NCBI GenBank assembly: GCA_023052935.1
Contig: CM041292.1
Span: 174,158,900-174,222,899 of the forward strand
Source: Piezodorus guildinii
Taxonomy: Eukaryota > Arthropoda > Insecta > Hemiptera > Pentatomidae
Direction: 5' to 3'
DNA length: 64,000 nt
Part shown: positions 30,525-42,709 of the stretch, piece by piece
Layout of the letters: each line of letters starts with the position of its first letter
Numbering within the stretch: the first letter of the stretch is position 1
Notes under the pieces: generated by a model
The model's input: only the letters and a program-made list of their open reading frames with translations
The model's database searches: none
Told to the model about the DNA's origin: nothing
Translations under genes and position numbers: made by a program

Positions 30525-30594
30525 GTATATATAATGATATTAGCTCCATTAATGAGACATAAATATTTGGACAAATGTAACTGCAATGAATAGG
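30525..30594 (-). promoter_or_regulatory. Core promoter of gene C
   Basis: TATATACTGGATGTG (minus strand, about 30518-30532) and the upstream block CATTTGTCCAAATATT (about 30562-30580) match genes A and B, although the 5' UTR between TATA box and ATG has diverged. Confidence 0.65.
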
Positions 30595-30759
30595 AACTGA
30601 TTTTTTTTTTCGAAGGTCACATGAGGATAAAATGATTTAGTATTGTCAATTATTTGCGTTTGCTGTTTAGGTCAATAATTCGCTATTATTTAGCTCATAA
30701 ACATTGTTTTGACACTTTCTTGGTACGTGATTGCGGTGCGTTTCTAAGGTAAAACATAT

Positions 30760-30904
30760 GGGGTACTCACTACGTTTGCTATAGCATGCTATTTGTGCTA
30801 TTGTGCTAAACCCATCAATTTTATATAGGAAATAACTGTAGAAAATCGACGGGTTTAGCAAAATAACACAAATAGCATGCTATAGCAAACGTAGTGAGTA
30901 CCCC
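30760..30904. mobile_element. MITE, 145 bp, nearly perfect long inverted repeats
   Basis: The left arm begins GGGGTACTCACTACGTTTGC and runs about 57 bp. The right arm is its close reverse complement, ending ACCCC at 30904. Flanking TAT (30757-30759 and 30905-30907) is a possible target duplication; a 2-bp AT/TA duplication cannot be excluded. GGGG termini suggest a PIF/Harbinger-related (for example ISL2EU-type) origin, which is inference. Confidence 0.85.
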
Positions 30905-31039
30905 TATTGTTGTCTTTTCCCGATCCTTGCATTATTCTTAATGTCGTTTATTGTGACGAAATAAATAAACTTAATTTCTACTCTCACTTAATTATCTATT
31001 TGTTTATTTTAAATACTTTCTGAAATTGTAAAAAAAAAA

Positions 31040-31410
31040 ATTTATATTACTATCATCAGGGCTATATTTACATACGGGTTAGTGCAAGGAGATTCCACCA
31101 AACCATTATATTCTTCCCGGATCTACCCCTTGAAATCCGAAACCCTAAGTAAAATCCTAAATGATCCTTACTTTGTCAATAAAACCATACAGTTGCAGTT
31201 AGTTGCAGACTTAGTCCGAATATACCTCCATTAATTTCAAACTAACGGCTCCCTCAAGCGGACTATTTTGTCGATGGTCTCAGGATCTCCTACATTAAAT
31301 ATACATTGAAGTGAAGGTTAGTTTCTTCATAAGACTTTTCGATGCATATTATACTTTTATTACTCATTTACATTTGTATTATATAAAGATGTAAATAGCA
31401 ATAAAATATA
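31040..31410 (+). mobile_element. Decayed Jockey 3' fragment
   Basis: Remnants of the RT C-terminus (TTATATTACTATCATCAGGG, CCACCAAACCATTATATTC) and a tail CAATAAAATATATC place it in Jockey subfamily II. It is heavily mutated. Confidence 0.65.
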
Positions 31411-31419
31411 TCAAATCCA

Positions 31420-32040
31420 AGTATTTAAAGGTTTCTAGTTTTTATTCGAAGCATGGACCTGAATAAAGACCATCTGAAATTGGCACCGTAAGAAATTGAA
31501 TGCGTGAATGTTTTATCAATCAAAATACCGTAAGCCTGCAAAAGTAAATATAAAATTCAGCATAATGTCATAACTTATCATTATTCGCCTTAATTTCGTT
31601 AGTTTCTTTTTTTCATTTTATTATAATACAGAACTCTGCTTTGGACTGGGAAGTTTTCTCTTTCTCTCTTTTTTTTTTATTTTAAGGAAGCTCCATTAAG
31701 GAAATTATCAGCTAATTTTCTACATGAAGAATCAAAGTAATGGGGAATCCACTATGAGTCCTTAAAGCACTCGCGACACCCTAGAATGAGCTTTGAATGT
31801 CCGGGAGAAGGAAGTCATTAGAACCCACTGGGGCCGCACCGCCGAAGCCCAAGGTAGCTGATGTTCCCTCCAGTCAATTTTCCATCAGGTTGATGTCTCC
31901 TGTTCAACCTGAACGATTTAAAACTTTTACATTTTTTCACCAACATTGACTTATAGTTTTTAAATAATCATTAATTATTTGACTTTACCATTGTTTTTCT
32001 GTAAATATTGTATTCTCAGATTATTATTACTATTTTTCTT
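31420..32040. other. Stretch with no gene
   Basis: No convincing ORF was seen. 31740-31920 has higher GC (GGGGCCGCACCGCCGAAGCC) but no tRNA boxes or repeat partner in this window. Confidence 0.4.
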
Positions 32041-32044
32041 ATCA

Positions 32045-32350
32045 AAACAAATAATATCCCTCTGGTTGCAGACTTAGCCCGCGATAGATACACCTCCTTC
32101 AATTTCAAACTACCTGCACATTCAAACCCGCTTGTCCGTAACCTCTCAACTACATCTATTCCCGATAATCCTTCGAGGCGCCTGAAAAGACGGTGGCCTC
32201 GAGACCTGCTTATAAAATAAACTTTGAAGTGCTACCACCGGTTAGCTTCTTCACGTGTCTATTCATACCTATTATTGTATCATCTATTTTACTTTTTGTA
32301 TTTGTAAATACAGTTGTAAAAGACCAATAAAATATTAATTAAAAAAAAAA
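32045..32350 (+). mobile_element. Jockey 3' fragment (subfamily II)
   Basis: A short frame reads NNIPLVADLARDRYTS, then FKLPAHSNPLVRNL and SRRLKRRWPRDLL, the family C-terminus. A 3' UTR with ACAGTTGTAAA and an A-rich tail follow. It is one of the least mutated tails. Confidence 0.85.
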
Positions 32351-32372
32351 TATATTGTATTTAGGATTGATT

Positions 32373-32559
32373 GTAATAGGAACTCAGCAAAGTTCAGCAA
32401 CCAGTCTGATTGGGGATTTATCTATTTAATACTGAATTAAACCTTAGCACATAATAAAATTACTTTATTTACTGAAGTGTGATTTCTTTGATGACAGTAC
32501 CAACAATCAACTTCTCCAACAGTTCATTCTATGGTCATCAACCGTTCATGAAAAAAAAG

Positions 32560-32620
<61 letters not shown>

Positions 32621-33518
32621 TTATAATATTAATAAAATCAAAAACGCTGTAAATTATCTTACAATGGCTTATTATCCTAAATTATTATATTAGGAACAGT
32701 TAATCGATAAATTAAACCATAACAATAAATGAAGAATGGGAACTAGCAAAACTATTATATTCAAGGAAAATGCACACTCAATACTGCTTAATTTATAACG
32801 CTATTATCTTGGCTATTTCTAAACCGATTTCAATCATTATTTTTTTCTTTTGTTTATTGAATTTACTTTGTATAGATTAGCATTTACTAGAAAATATACT
32901 TAGATTCTACATATATTTTTGGTAATTAAACTCTTATTGTTATTTTTTTTATTCGTTACACATCATCTTCTAACAACATCCAATGTTGTGGATGCCCTAA
33001 TATTTTTGTAATAAATTTCAAAAAAAAATAATAAGGTCCAGTAATTTCGGGAAAAAAAGCAAAGGACGGCGGACCTACGAATTGTTTTTCATTATTTGGT
33101 ATCTTGATACGTAAGACCTCAAATATTGAAGGGGATGGTGTAATTTTTTTTGTTGATTACAAAGGTTCAATATTAAAAATAATAAACAATAAAAAATTTA
33201 TTTTTTCACATTTATATTATTTTTTTTTTGTTCATCGCCGTGTCCTGATCCCAAAACCCTTTACATACTTTTCTCCATCACCAAACAGAACTAGGTTATA
33301 ATCGTAAATATAATTTCCATTTTATTTTTTAAAATTACTACGGAGGGGGGAGTGGGTAATATTTCCTCTTGATTACATAGTCATTGGAAATAATAAACAA
33401 ATATGCTTAAATACATGTTTTTATATATCTTTTTCAATCAATTAATGATTTAATTTAGTGTTAGATTGAGAAATCCCCAATTAGATCGGCTGCTGAACTT
33501 TGCTGAGTTGCTATTAGA
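32373..33518. mobile_element. 1.1-kb terminal-inverted-repeat element (non-autonomous)
   Basis: The left arm (about 32373-32447, with AACTCAGCAAAGTTCAGCA and TTGGGGATTTAT) is matched in reverse complement by the right arm (about 33441-33518, with TGCTGAACTTTGCTGAGTTG). The interior is AT-rich, with an A run and (TA)n at 32548-32618, and has no transposase. A DNA transposon derivative is likely; the superfamily is unknown and no clear target duplication was seen. Confidence 0.7.
32548..32618. repeat. A run followed by (TA)n
   Basis: About 38 A residues with rare breaks are followed by about 16 TA units inside the inverted-repeat element. Confidence 0.85.
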
Positions 33519-33519
33519 A

Positions 33520-34660
33520 TCTTAAAGACAATCTTAAATTAAATTAACAAAAAAATAGAGATTCACTGCCAAATAAACATATATAATCATATTACTTATA
33601 TCGAAATCGGTCATGGAAATTTACAAATCAAGGTTAGCCTTATTATACATGGTGGTGAATTATTTAATTATTTATTGAGATATATTAGAATGTGTTTCGA
33701 TGTGTTTTTGTGTCGATATGCCTTGGCAGATAAGTTGTAGTAGGCCAAAGACTAGTGAGTCGTAAGAGCAATTATTTTCATGATCTTTCTTTATGAAAAA
33801 TTGATAACCTTATTTTTTTTTTAATCTATCTATTTTTTATCTGGATATGACCTGGAATGTTTTAAACATATGTAAGCTCATAATAAAGAAATAAAAACAT
33901 ATTAGATTTTTCAATTAAGAAGAAATTTAAGTTTTTAATTTAAGAAATATAATACTAGTCAATCCGGATGCACCTGCAAGAGCTTTAAGTTGAGGAACAG
34001 AAGCAACATCAGATGTTGGATGGTTTTATATTTTCTGTAATTTAATAGTACTATTCTTTATATATTTATAAAAATATATAAATAAATCGTATCAAAACAT
34101 AATGTACATTAATACCAGAAATAAGATCCAATTAGTATTCCCTCACTGAGCCAGAACTTGATGAAAAATGACTACCTCAGCTACTGCGTAAGAGAGGGGC
34201 AGCCATATTTCACAAAGTTGGACCATGAGATGGCCCAGCTATGCGGTGAGGAGCTGGTAGGGAATTTAATAAACTAGTACAAGGGTGAGAGTAGAAAATG
34301 GGGGTGACGATAGATTGCAGGGGTGTCCAAGGGACGCCCTTCGACATGATGTTCTATATCTCATAGAGCTGTATATTCCTCGGCAAAACACGGCCCAGCA
34401 ACGAGACCACCACTGGATTCTTCCTGAAGTACAGCCGAGATAAAGAACTAACCATAGGTTCTCAAACCTAACTTAGGGATTTGAAACAATTAATATGATA
34501 TATAAAATAAATATCCATTTTTTAATTTTTTTTTTTTTTGCCTGCGAATTTACGACTTAGGATCACCCGACCGACATCTTTATTTTTTATTTCTGTTCTT
34601 TTCCGGATGTGTCCTCGGCTTCCAATATTCCTCCATGCATTCACCAACGTGTTTCCTTTA
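33520..34660. other. Non-coding stretch with a GC-richer island
   Basis: No gene was found. 34150-34480 is less AT-rich (GAGATGGCCCAGCTATGCGG) but has no long ORF and no partner in the window. It may be an old repeat. Confidence 0.4.
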
Positions 34661-34664
34661 ATTG

Positions 34665-34850
34665 TCTGCCCAAGTTCGTCTGATTTCCGGGTTCCAGGTT
34701 CGAACCCCGACTGAGGCAGAATTATTTATTCTGTTATTTCAGCCGTATCACGGGCTTAGTACGTAGTGTACTGCAGTTGGCTTAGGAAAATTACGGACCT
34801 CTGCATGTTCTGATACCAAGACCCGTCAAGGTGAAATTTACTTTTTTTTT
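34665..34850 (+). mobile_element. SINE family 1 fragment
   Basis: The B box AGGTTCGAACCCCGACTG and the family block AATTATTTATTCTGTTATTTCAGCC are clear. The A-box end is eroded, and the 3' body is mostly lost before a T run. Confidence 0.65.
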
Positions 34851-35725
34851 TTAATATTGAAAATTTGAAATCGAATAAATGTTTTTATTTAAAGATACTT
34901 AATATTCTGTAATGAAAATAAAACAGCTATAATAACTGTTTAGAAACACATTATGAACATAACTGTATAAGGTAAAATTCGGGCCTCACCGCTATACAGG
35001 AAATTGTCAACATAAGAAGCTAACGCCTTGAAATGACTTGCCTTCAGCGAGCGACTCTTACACGAAAGGGAAATGACAGCTCCTTATATTATTCGGGCCT
35101 CAGGAATTCTATTCTTATAACTTCCATGCTTTACGGGGAACTTCTCTCCATCTAACAGCTTTTAGAATATGATAATTATTTCATGTTCCTCAGGAAACTT
35201 GTGATTTTTAATTTTTTTTTTTTTTTAGTTTTAATATAGTTAAGAAAGTTGAAAGACTTTCTTGTTTTCTTACCTTCTTTTCTAGACCGACTTTTATTCA
35301 GTCCTTTCACGTAGGGCAGTAGTTTAAAAGTTTTGATCAAATTACCCCATTTTTCTTCTTTTGACCGTGGCCATGACAATAATGTAGTCATTACTTGATG
35401 ATTATAGGGTGAATAATATTATTTTTCTTTGACTATGTTTTTCATGTGATATTTTCGGATTTGTAAATATATTCATATAGTCATCGTAACGAAAAGTGCA
35501 ACTAGCAAGAAAATATCTTTGCTTTATAACTCCTTGTTCATTATTATACTTAATTATCGGCAGAAATGAAAAAAAAAATCAAAATTTGTTCAGTTTATTA
35601 GTTTGATTACTGAAAATTTAATTTTCCCTAGTACAAACAAATATATTATAGCAATGCATGTTTTCAAAATTTATAAAAAGAAAAAAGTTTCCTACCCTGT
35701 TACGTTTACCACTATTTTATACTTT
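34850..35725. other. Stretch with no gene
   Basis: AT-rich with homopolymer runs. The 71-aa minus-strand ORF (35176-35391) is low-complexity and not convincing. Confidence 0.4.
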
Positions 35726-35726
35726 A

Positions 35727-36413
35727 AAAAAAAATATTTTTATTGAAATTTACAACTGTATTTTGTAATACAAAAGTAAATATGCAGGCAAAGATAAAAT
35801 AGACATGAAGAGAGACTGCCCATTAGCAGCACTCTAGTAGTCAATCTAAACAAGAAGGTCTCGAAGCCATCTTCTTTTCAGACGCCTCGGATGGTTATTA
35901 GGGATCGAAGAGGAAGGTAGGAAAGAAACTAGGGGTTAGAGTGGGAATGGAGTTTTGCATGGAAATATTCATAAACATCTTTGTGGATGAGCTTATTCGT
36001 TACAAAGTAAGGAGCGTTGAGGATTTTACGAAGGATTTTAGATTGTAAGGATTGGATAAGAGAGGAATTAGTTGGTTTGGAAGAGCCCTATAGCTCAATT
36101 CTGTAAGTCCAAATAGGTCTTATAATAGTCATGTAGACGAGTCTTTTGTAGGTAAGTGGAAGATTAGAACGTTTGTCTAGTAAGTGTTGAAGTAGTCTGA
36201 AACGCTGTTTCTTGTCGTTTCAGTCTTGTATGAGGGTTCCAAGTAAGGCGTTTGTCAAGGTGCAGTCCTAGACATCGGATCTGTTCAACAGGGGCTTGTG
36301 GAGTATTATTGAATCAGACAGTAGGGCAGGATGCCATAGGTTCACGACGAAGGGTAAAGGTTATTTGATGGGATTTGTTGGAATTTAGTTTTATTCTCCA
36401 GTTCTGACACCAT
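35727..36413 (-). mobile_element. 5'-truncated Jockey copy (subfamily II)
   Basis: The minus strand gives the distal RT (region equivalent to WCQNWRIK through IRPIWTYGIEL) to a C-terminal RRLKR motif near 35880, then TACAGTTGTAAATTTCAATA at the end. Stops break all frames. Confidence 0.82.
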
Positions 36414-36419
36414 ACTATA

Positions 36420-37880
36420 CGATACAATACGACGGCGGCGAAAGTGAACTATCATTACCTTCTTCTATACCAATAACATATGTTGACAAGTTTATAGGCT
36501 TGCAAAGATTTTGCGCCAACTTGTACGATATCTTTCATTGCATTCCAACTTTTCTAAAATATTGCATTTTCAATGGTATATTGTACGCTTATATTACTAC
36601 TCATAATTCAGGAATAATATTTTGATGACTTGTTACAGAAAATTTATTTTTCTCTCATGAAAAAATTCAAAATTGCAATGTATTTTACTTATGAAATTTC
36701 CAGGAAAGAATGTTCTATATGATAGTTAAAACCGTATCATATAGTAACGCGAAGAAATTCGCGGAAACCAAGGATCACAGTATCATTTTATATATAAAGA
36801 GATTAAACAGTTCAATATAATATAATCGGATATTACAAATTGTATCTACTCAGAATTTAACCCTTACGACTAAATAAATTTACCATTCAATAAATATTGA
36901 AACTCGAAACACTTTGCTGATGAAATGTTAACGAAAGAATATATAATGAAAGAGGAACAAAGCGGTTGGTTAAGGATGACAAGGATAAAGGACAGCAAAC
37001 AGGATATTGCTCTTCCAGTCGCCCCTTTCCCATTAAATCTCTAATAGCCTTTCTTTGACGGGGCTTACCGTTATAACTAACCATAAACTGGCGGGAAAAC
37101 GGCTCCCTTCCAACTTGAAACATTTTATTTTTCACCTTATCGGCATATAGCTGTTCGTCAGCGCAAAATGTTTAGGACAAAATACAATATAAAATCATCT
37201 TCCTATTTGATTTTCAGTATTGTTGAATCAGAGTAAAAAGAAATATGTGGAAGAAGATCTGAGATCACTGCAGTCGGTGTGTAGGACATGAGAACGTTTT
37301 AGCTGTAGGCGGTACTAGATAGATAGACAGATTTCCTTATTTGTTCCCTTACAAACAGAAACTAGCTAAATATATGAAAATTAAAGTAATTTTATTCTGA
37401 GACGAGTAGTCCCCTAATAATCACAAAAAAAATGCAAATAAATGATAATAGTTTGGTCGTTTAAAACTTCAATTTAAAAATAAAACAGATTTTGTGACAA
37501 TGAATAGTTATCTATCATCTATAGATTTTGAATATATGTTGGAAGATTGATAATTTAGGAGATGGAGAAATAGTTGGTGTTTGAAAGTGGATAATGATAA
37601 AGCTTTACGAATGGATACAGGAAAGAAATTCCAAAATAGCATAGATAGCACGAATGACAAAGGATTTTTTGAAGGAGACGGATCTATGAGGAGGTATATA
37701 CAGGTTCATGGTTGGAAACTATTTTTTACTGAATGGACAGAGGAACAAGTGGTAAGCATATCAAGAATATAAGGAGGTATTTTTGTGTTGAAAAATCGGA
37801 AGAGACATACACCCTAGGAGGTACTGCCGACGGAAAGGGGGATAGAACCTATTCAACTCGGTATACCTTCTTCTTCATTC
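36420..37880. other. Stretch with no recognised feature
   Basis: No repeat partner or convincing coding sequence was found. Small ORFs (37581-37772, 36887-37135) have no recognisable motif. Confidence 0.4.
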
Positions 37881-37889
37881 ATACGTAAC

Positions 37890-38330
37890 ATACATACATC
37901 TTCTGAGACCCTGCGGAGGATTATCAGAATATAAGAACAGGCAAGGATTGAAATGGAGTTTGTCATGTAAGACAATTTGAGAGATAGACAAATCAACAAC
38001 ATGTTTCACATTTCCTATGTAGAAAGCCTTAAAGAATTCACTGAAGATTTTGAATTGTAAGGATGGATACAAGACCAATTTGATGGTTTAGTGGAGCTCT
38101 AAAGCTCAGCTCCTCAAGTCCAAATAGACCTTGTCATAGTCAGTTAACTAGAAGGTTAGAGAGTTGGTATAGTTAGTGTTGAAGTAGCCAAAAACTGCAA
38201 GCAGTTAGTTTTTTATGGATATTCCACGTGAAACATTTGAGGTCGTCAGTAACGGATCTGTTCGGCAGAGACAAGCTGATTATTATTAAAGGATAATCCG
38301 AATTAAGCGACTACTACAGATACCCTTAAA
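37890..38330 (-). mobile_element. Strongly decayed Jockey fragment
   Basis: Readable remnants on the minus strand include a CCGCAGGGTCTCAG end region and TTCAAAATCTTCAGTGAATT, corresponding to FQSKILRKIL. CAGATCCGTTACTGA lies near the position of EQIRYLG. It is older than the neighbouring copies. Confidence 0.55.
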
Positions 38331-38413
38331 TTCTATTTCGTCTTTCAATATGGAGTACTTTCTGTATTAGTCATTAAACCGAGTTTCGTCATATGATCAT
38401 TGAATTATTATTA

Positions 38414-39303
38414 TTTTTACTTTCACTTACTATATATAGTAAGGGAAAGTATTGCGATCGTGAAAATTTTCGAATTCCAGTTTTCAATGGAAATACGCAT
38501 TTTAGGGTCCCTTGAGTCCAAATAACCAAGTACCGCAAAAAGATCTGTGTGTGTGTGTGTGGTAACTCCCGGGCGGAAAAGGTAAGTCCTATGAAACTGT
38601 AATTTCATATTTCAGACAAATATATCTCGAGACGTTATAAAACCTTTTTCATCATAAGGAGCTTACCAGAAGAGCCACTTTATACCATGCATTTTCATCT
38701 TTTTTCGATTTTCTCGAAAACGGTTACGACGATTTTGATTAAACTCGCTATATCGATGTAAAATTTAATGGGCTTTCTTATCATGTAGGTTTCATTTGGA
38801 TAAAAATGATGTGACAGGGCTTAAAAGCCGATATTTTAAATTTTCTTTCTCTAAAGTGCCTTTAATTTTGTTGATTCTATAAAAATAACTATATTATCTT
38901 ATTATCACTGATGAAAAACAGGTAAATATATAAATTGAATGAATTCAATACGCAACTAAAGGAGAAAACAGAAAAAATATTTTTTTAATGAATTTTTTTG
39001 TTTTTGAACATAAAAGCAGTAATATACATGTATGATACATCGTTTGAAAGCCAAAAATTTTAGAAAAAATATTATCTCATACACGAGCTTTTAAAAGTTA
39101 ATAAATAGTGATGAAAAGAAGATAAAACTAACTGATTATTTTAGATAATAATATAATAGATTTTTTAATAAAACACATGTTTCTATAGAAATTTAATTTA
39201 ATCAATTCTTTAATAGTTTCACGTATCTTATCTCTGTCTTTGAAAATTCATTCATTGATTTTAAAAATTGAGGTAAGTAAGTAAAAGTCGTGTGTTGCCT
39301 TCA
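38414..39303 (-). mobile_element. Full-length 0.9-kb dispersed repeat (family T)
   Basis: In its own orientation (minus strand) it begins near TCTAATGAAGGCAACACACG and ACTTTTACTTAC. It ends with the palindrome CTTACTATATATAGTAAG followed by TGAAAGTAAAA. Short inverted ends (ACTTTCACTTAC type) are visible. No coding capacity was seen; the 61-aa ORF at one end recurs only because the repeat does. A TC-like start and terminal hairpin recall Helitron-type elements, but the CTRR end is missing. Confidence 0.72.
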
Positions 39304-39309
39304 TTAGAT

Positions 39310-41740
39310 TTTTTTAAATATTAATTGATATAATCCAGGGACAGATTCAGAGGCAGGATTCCGTGCAGAGGACGTTTTTAAAGCTAGAATAGAGAAATAG
39401 AGGGGAGTTCGACGTCCTTCATCTAATCCTATAAGCCAATCAGGACGAGTGATCCTTTCTATCCACCAATCTATACAAGCTAGAATCCAAGCTGTAAAAT
39501 TACCAGAAGGTCGTCAGGAGTTTTACTGAATTGATTTTGGAATTTTTAGGCAAACGCAATTAAATGAAAAGATGAAAGACCAAAATACAGTCTGATTGAA
39601 TTCATTTAAAAACGTTTCAATATGTTTCCCCTGTCTTATTTGTCCTAAATCCCGCAACCCCATCTATATCGTTTATCGCAATATATATATATATATATTA
39701 ATTTTTGTATTTTCTTTTGCCCCTCCTCCGAGACCATATGACGATTCACGGTTATATACATATATGACGGTAGACAGTCCTAGCCTCTTTCATCTGTTAA
39801 ATATTTTAGAAAATTCGCTTCTATATACGATCAGCACCCGAATGAGTACGATAAAGTGTGATCCAGAATATTTCTTCATACCAAAGCAGTAGGTTCAAAG
39901 GAAAAAAAAAAAACCTTTCATCATTGTCACCTTCTGTACAAAGTATCAAAATAAAGAAGTACATCAATCTACTTAGTAAGCTGAACCCTATCAAGGAAAA
40001 ATAGAAAATTAATCAATTAAAAATAACTAGCAGAGGTAGAGTGCGACAAATGACGGCCAATAAATATACTCTAACTCACTAGCATACGTCTTCCCTCCCT
40101 GCCACCGTGAAAGATACAGAAGGCAGATATAAACCTCTTGATCGGCTTGCAGAAGGCATAACGGCTTTTGCGAGCCTTTTCCCGCCTTTTTATGGCTTGA
40201 AGGAAGATCACAGGACCAAAAACCCCAGTTTGGTGTGTGCCAATGACGCAAAATTCCTTGGACATTTATGTTTTATTTATTTTAAACCGTTTTTTAAGCC
40301 TTCAATTTTGTATTCTGAAACTATAGATTGTATGTATGAACGCAATAGATCAAACCAGTAAAATCTTTGCAGTAACTTGACTGGGTATCAAGTTGAAGTT
40401 GGCGAAGTTTGATTTGGACAGGGTGAGCCAATGATTTTTTTGACATTTATTCAAAATTTTCATACACGAATAATTCATTGATTTAAACTTATGAATGCGC
40501 ACCAAGTAGAGCAGAAAAATGTCGAGGGAAATAATTTGGACAGCATTTGCACGTTCCGTTGAGAATGGCCCTTATACTAATAACAGAAAATTTTGAACAT
40601 TTAAAAAACCAAAAGTGCCTTAAAAGAATTTTGTGTTCATGTCCTGTCTGATCATTTAACGAAGATGATACTTAGCTATAAAGAATGTTTAATGATACTT
40701 GGACATAATAAATTTAATCAAAACATTTACTCTTTTCAAGAAAATAAATTACGTACAACAGGTTTTTTTTTTTTTTTTTTTGTAACGTTGATGAAACATT
40801 TAAAAACAAATGTTACAATACATATCCTTTTAATGTACGAGTATAGGTAACAATAAGAGCGATGATGCAATGGTCGTTTTAAATATGAGTGTTAATGTAA
40901 TTGAAAACGAATAACAAACATATCCTATTTTTGTATGATTCTTAAAATTACTTTATACATTTGAAAAGTTATTTCTGTAATTTAATCTACCCTAGTAGAA
41001 AAATTATTCTGTGCATATTTCTTCTTTTCTGGTTCTGCGGTCTCGTCCTAGAATGAAGCATTCCATGAATATTCTGCCAAGGAAAAGATAATTGCTTTAT
41101 AAAATAAGGGATGAAATAAATCTTTCGAATTATTTCTAAGAAACCTAGTTTTATGAGTACACAATTGCATTTCAAATGATTTTTAAATTTCATAAATATG
41201 TTTTAAGAACATTCAATTCCAAATTATATGAACTTCCTTTCGTTGATTTTAAATTAATAGAAAAATATTCTTCATGACAGGAGCTAAAAGCTGAGAAAAG
41301 TTAACCAGTACGCTCTACTTTAGGTTCGAACTGTGTCATGGGTTTGTCATCCAAAAATGAATGTACGTATTTGATATGATAAATCTGAAGAAACACTGTC
41401 AAGGAGTTAAGAAAACGTTTTGACTTCCATAACTTTCGCTTGATGGGGAAAGTTTAAAACATAATTTACAAGGGCAGGTTATAGCGCCACCTTATTTTTG
41501 GGGTAAACAAACTCTAACGGGTCGTTTCAGTTCCGATTAAAATTGTGTAAAGGGCCTTTAACTAGCCATCTAACTTATCTATCCCAATAAAGTACCATTT
41601 ATTGAAGGCACGAGTATCAAGTATATGAAAACTTGAAAATTGGTTATAATTTGTACCATACCATATTTGTCAAGTTCTATATTAATTTCCGACAAATAAT
41701 GGGTAACATTTAACTGTATGAAGCCTTGTTCAAAATAGAA
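39310..41740. other. Long stretch with no recognised gene
   Basis: Scattered ORFs of 60-98 aa (for example 39596-39892 and 40107-40361) lack motifs. I see no splice-linked coding series and no repeat partner. Confidence 0.4.
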
Positions 41741-41747
41741 TGTATTT

Positions 41748-42602
41748 TTACTTTCACTTACCTATATGTGGAATATATAGTAAGGGAAAGTATTGCGATC
41801 GTGAAAATTTTCGAATTCAAGTTTTAACGGAAATACATTTTTTATGGTCTCCTGAGTCGAAATGAGCAAGTCCCTCAGAAAGGTCTGTGTCTCTGTGATG
41901 TATGTGGTATGTCCAGCGCTAAAACAAAAAGGCTTATGAAACTGACATTTCATAATGAAGACAACTATATGCTCGAGATGTTACTTCATATTTTTAATAA
42001 AATCAGCTAACTAGGAAAGCAAATTTATACCATGGATTTTCGATTTTCTCCAAAACGGCTCCAAAGGTTTTGATTAAACTTACTATATCGATGTAAAATT
42101 GGACGGGCTGTAATATCATGTAGGTTTCATTCTGATTGAAATAGTCTGACAGTGCTTAAACGCCGATATTTCCAAATTCCTTTATCTGATTAGCATTCGA
42201 TAAAATTGCCCAAATCATCTGATTAGCATTACGATACGATATCCAACTAAAGGAGAAAACTGCAAAAATATTTTATAATGCAATTATTTGTTTTTTTTTA
42301 TTTAAGAACTGTGCATATACATGTATAATATACCGTTGGAATGCTAAATATTTTAGAAAAAAAAAGTTATCTTATATATAATATTGTAAAAGTTAACGGA
42401 GAGTAATGAAAAGCCGATAAAATCAACGGATTGTCGTAGATAATAATATAATAGCATATTTAATAAAGCACACGTTTCTAACTAAAATCCAATGTAAATA
42501 ATTTTTCAACAATTTATTTTCGATTTTAATTTTTTTTTAAATTCTTATTGATATAAATAACGGAGAAAAGTGAAAGTCGTGAGGTGCCCGCACCAGATTT
42601 TT
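41748..42602 (-). mobile_element. Full-length 0.9-kb dispersed repeat (family T)
   Basis: It starts AAATCTGGTGCGGGCACCTC on the minus strand and ends with ACTTTCCCTTACTATATATT, then a broken hairpin and GTAAGTGAAAGTAAAA. It is internally colinear with 38414-39303, sharing CATGTAGGTTTCATT and GCGATCGTGAAAATTTTCGA (plus strand). Confidence 0.72.
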
Positions 42603-42709
42603 TTTATTTTTATATTTGTGCTTTGAGAAGTACCTTATACAGTCCACAACTGCTATAAAACCAATTACATTACTAGCTATTAATTAATTAAATTAATCTA
42701 TTAAGCACA

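Noticed and set aside
38414..39303. Canonical Helitron
   Set aside because: It has a TC-like start and hairpin, but no CTRR end and no Rep/helicase coding. Left unclassified.
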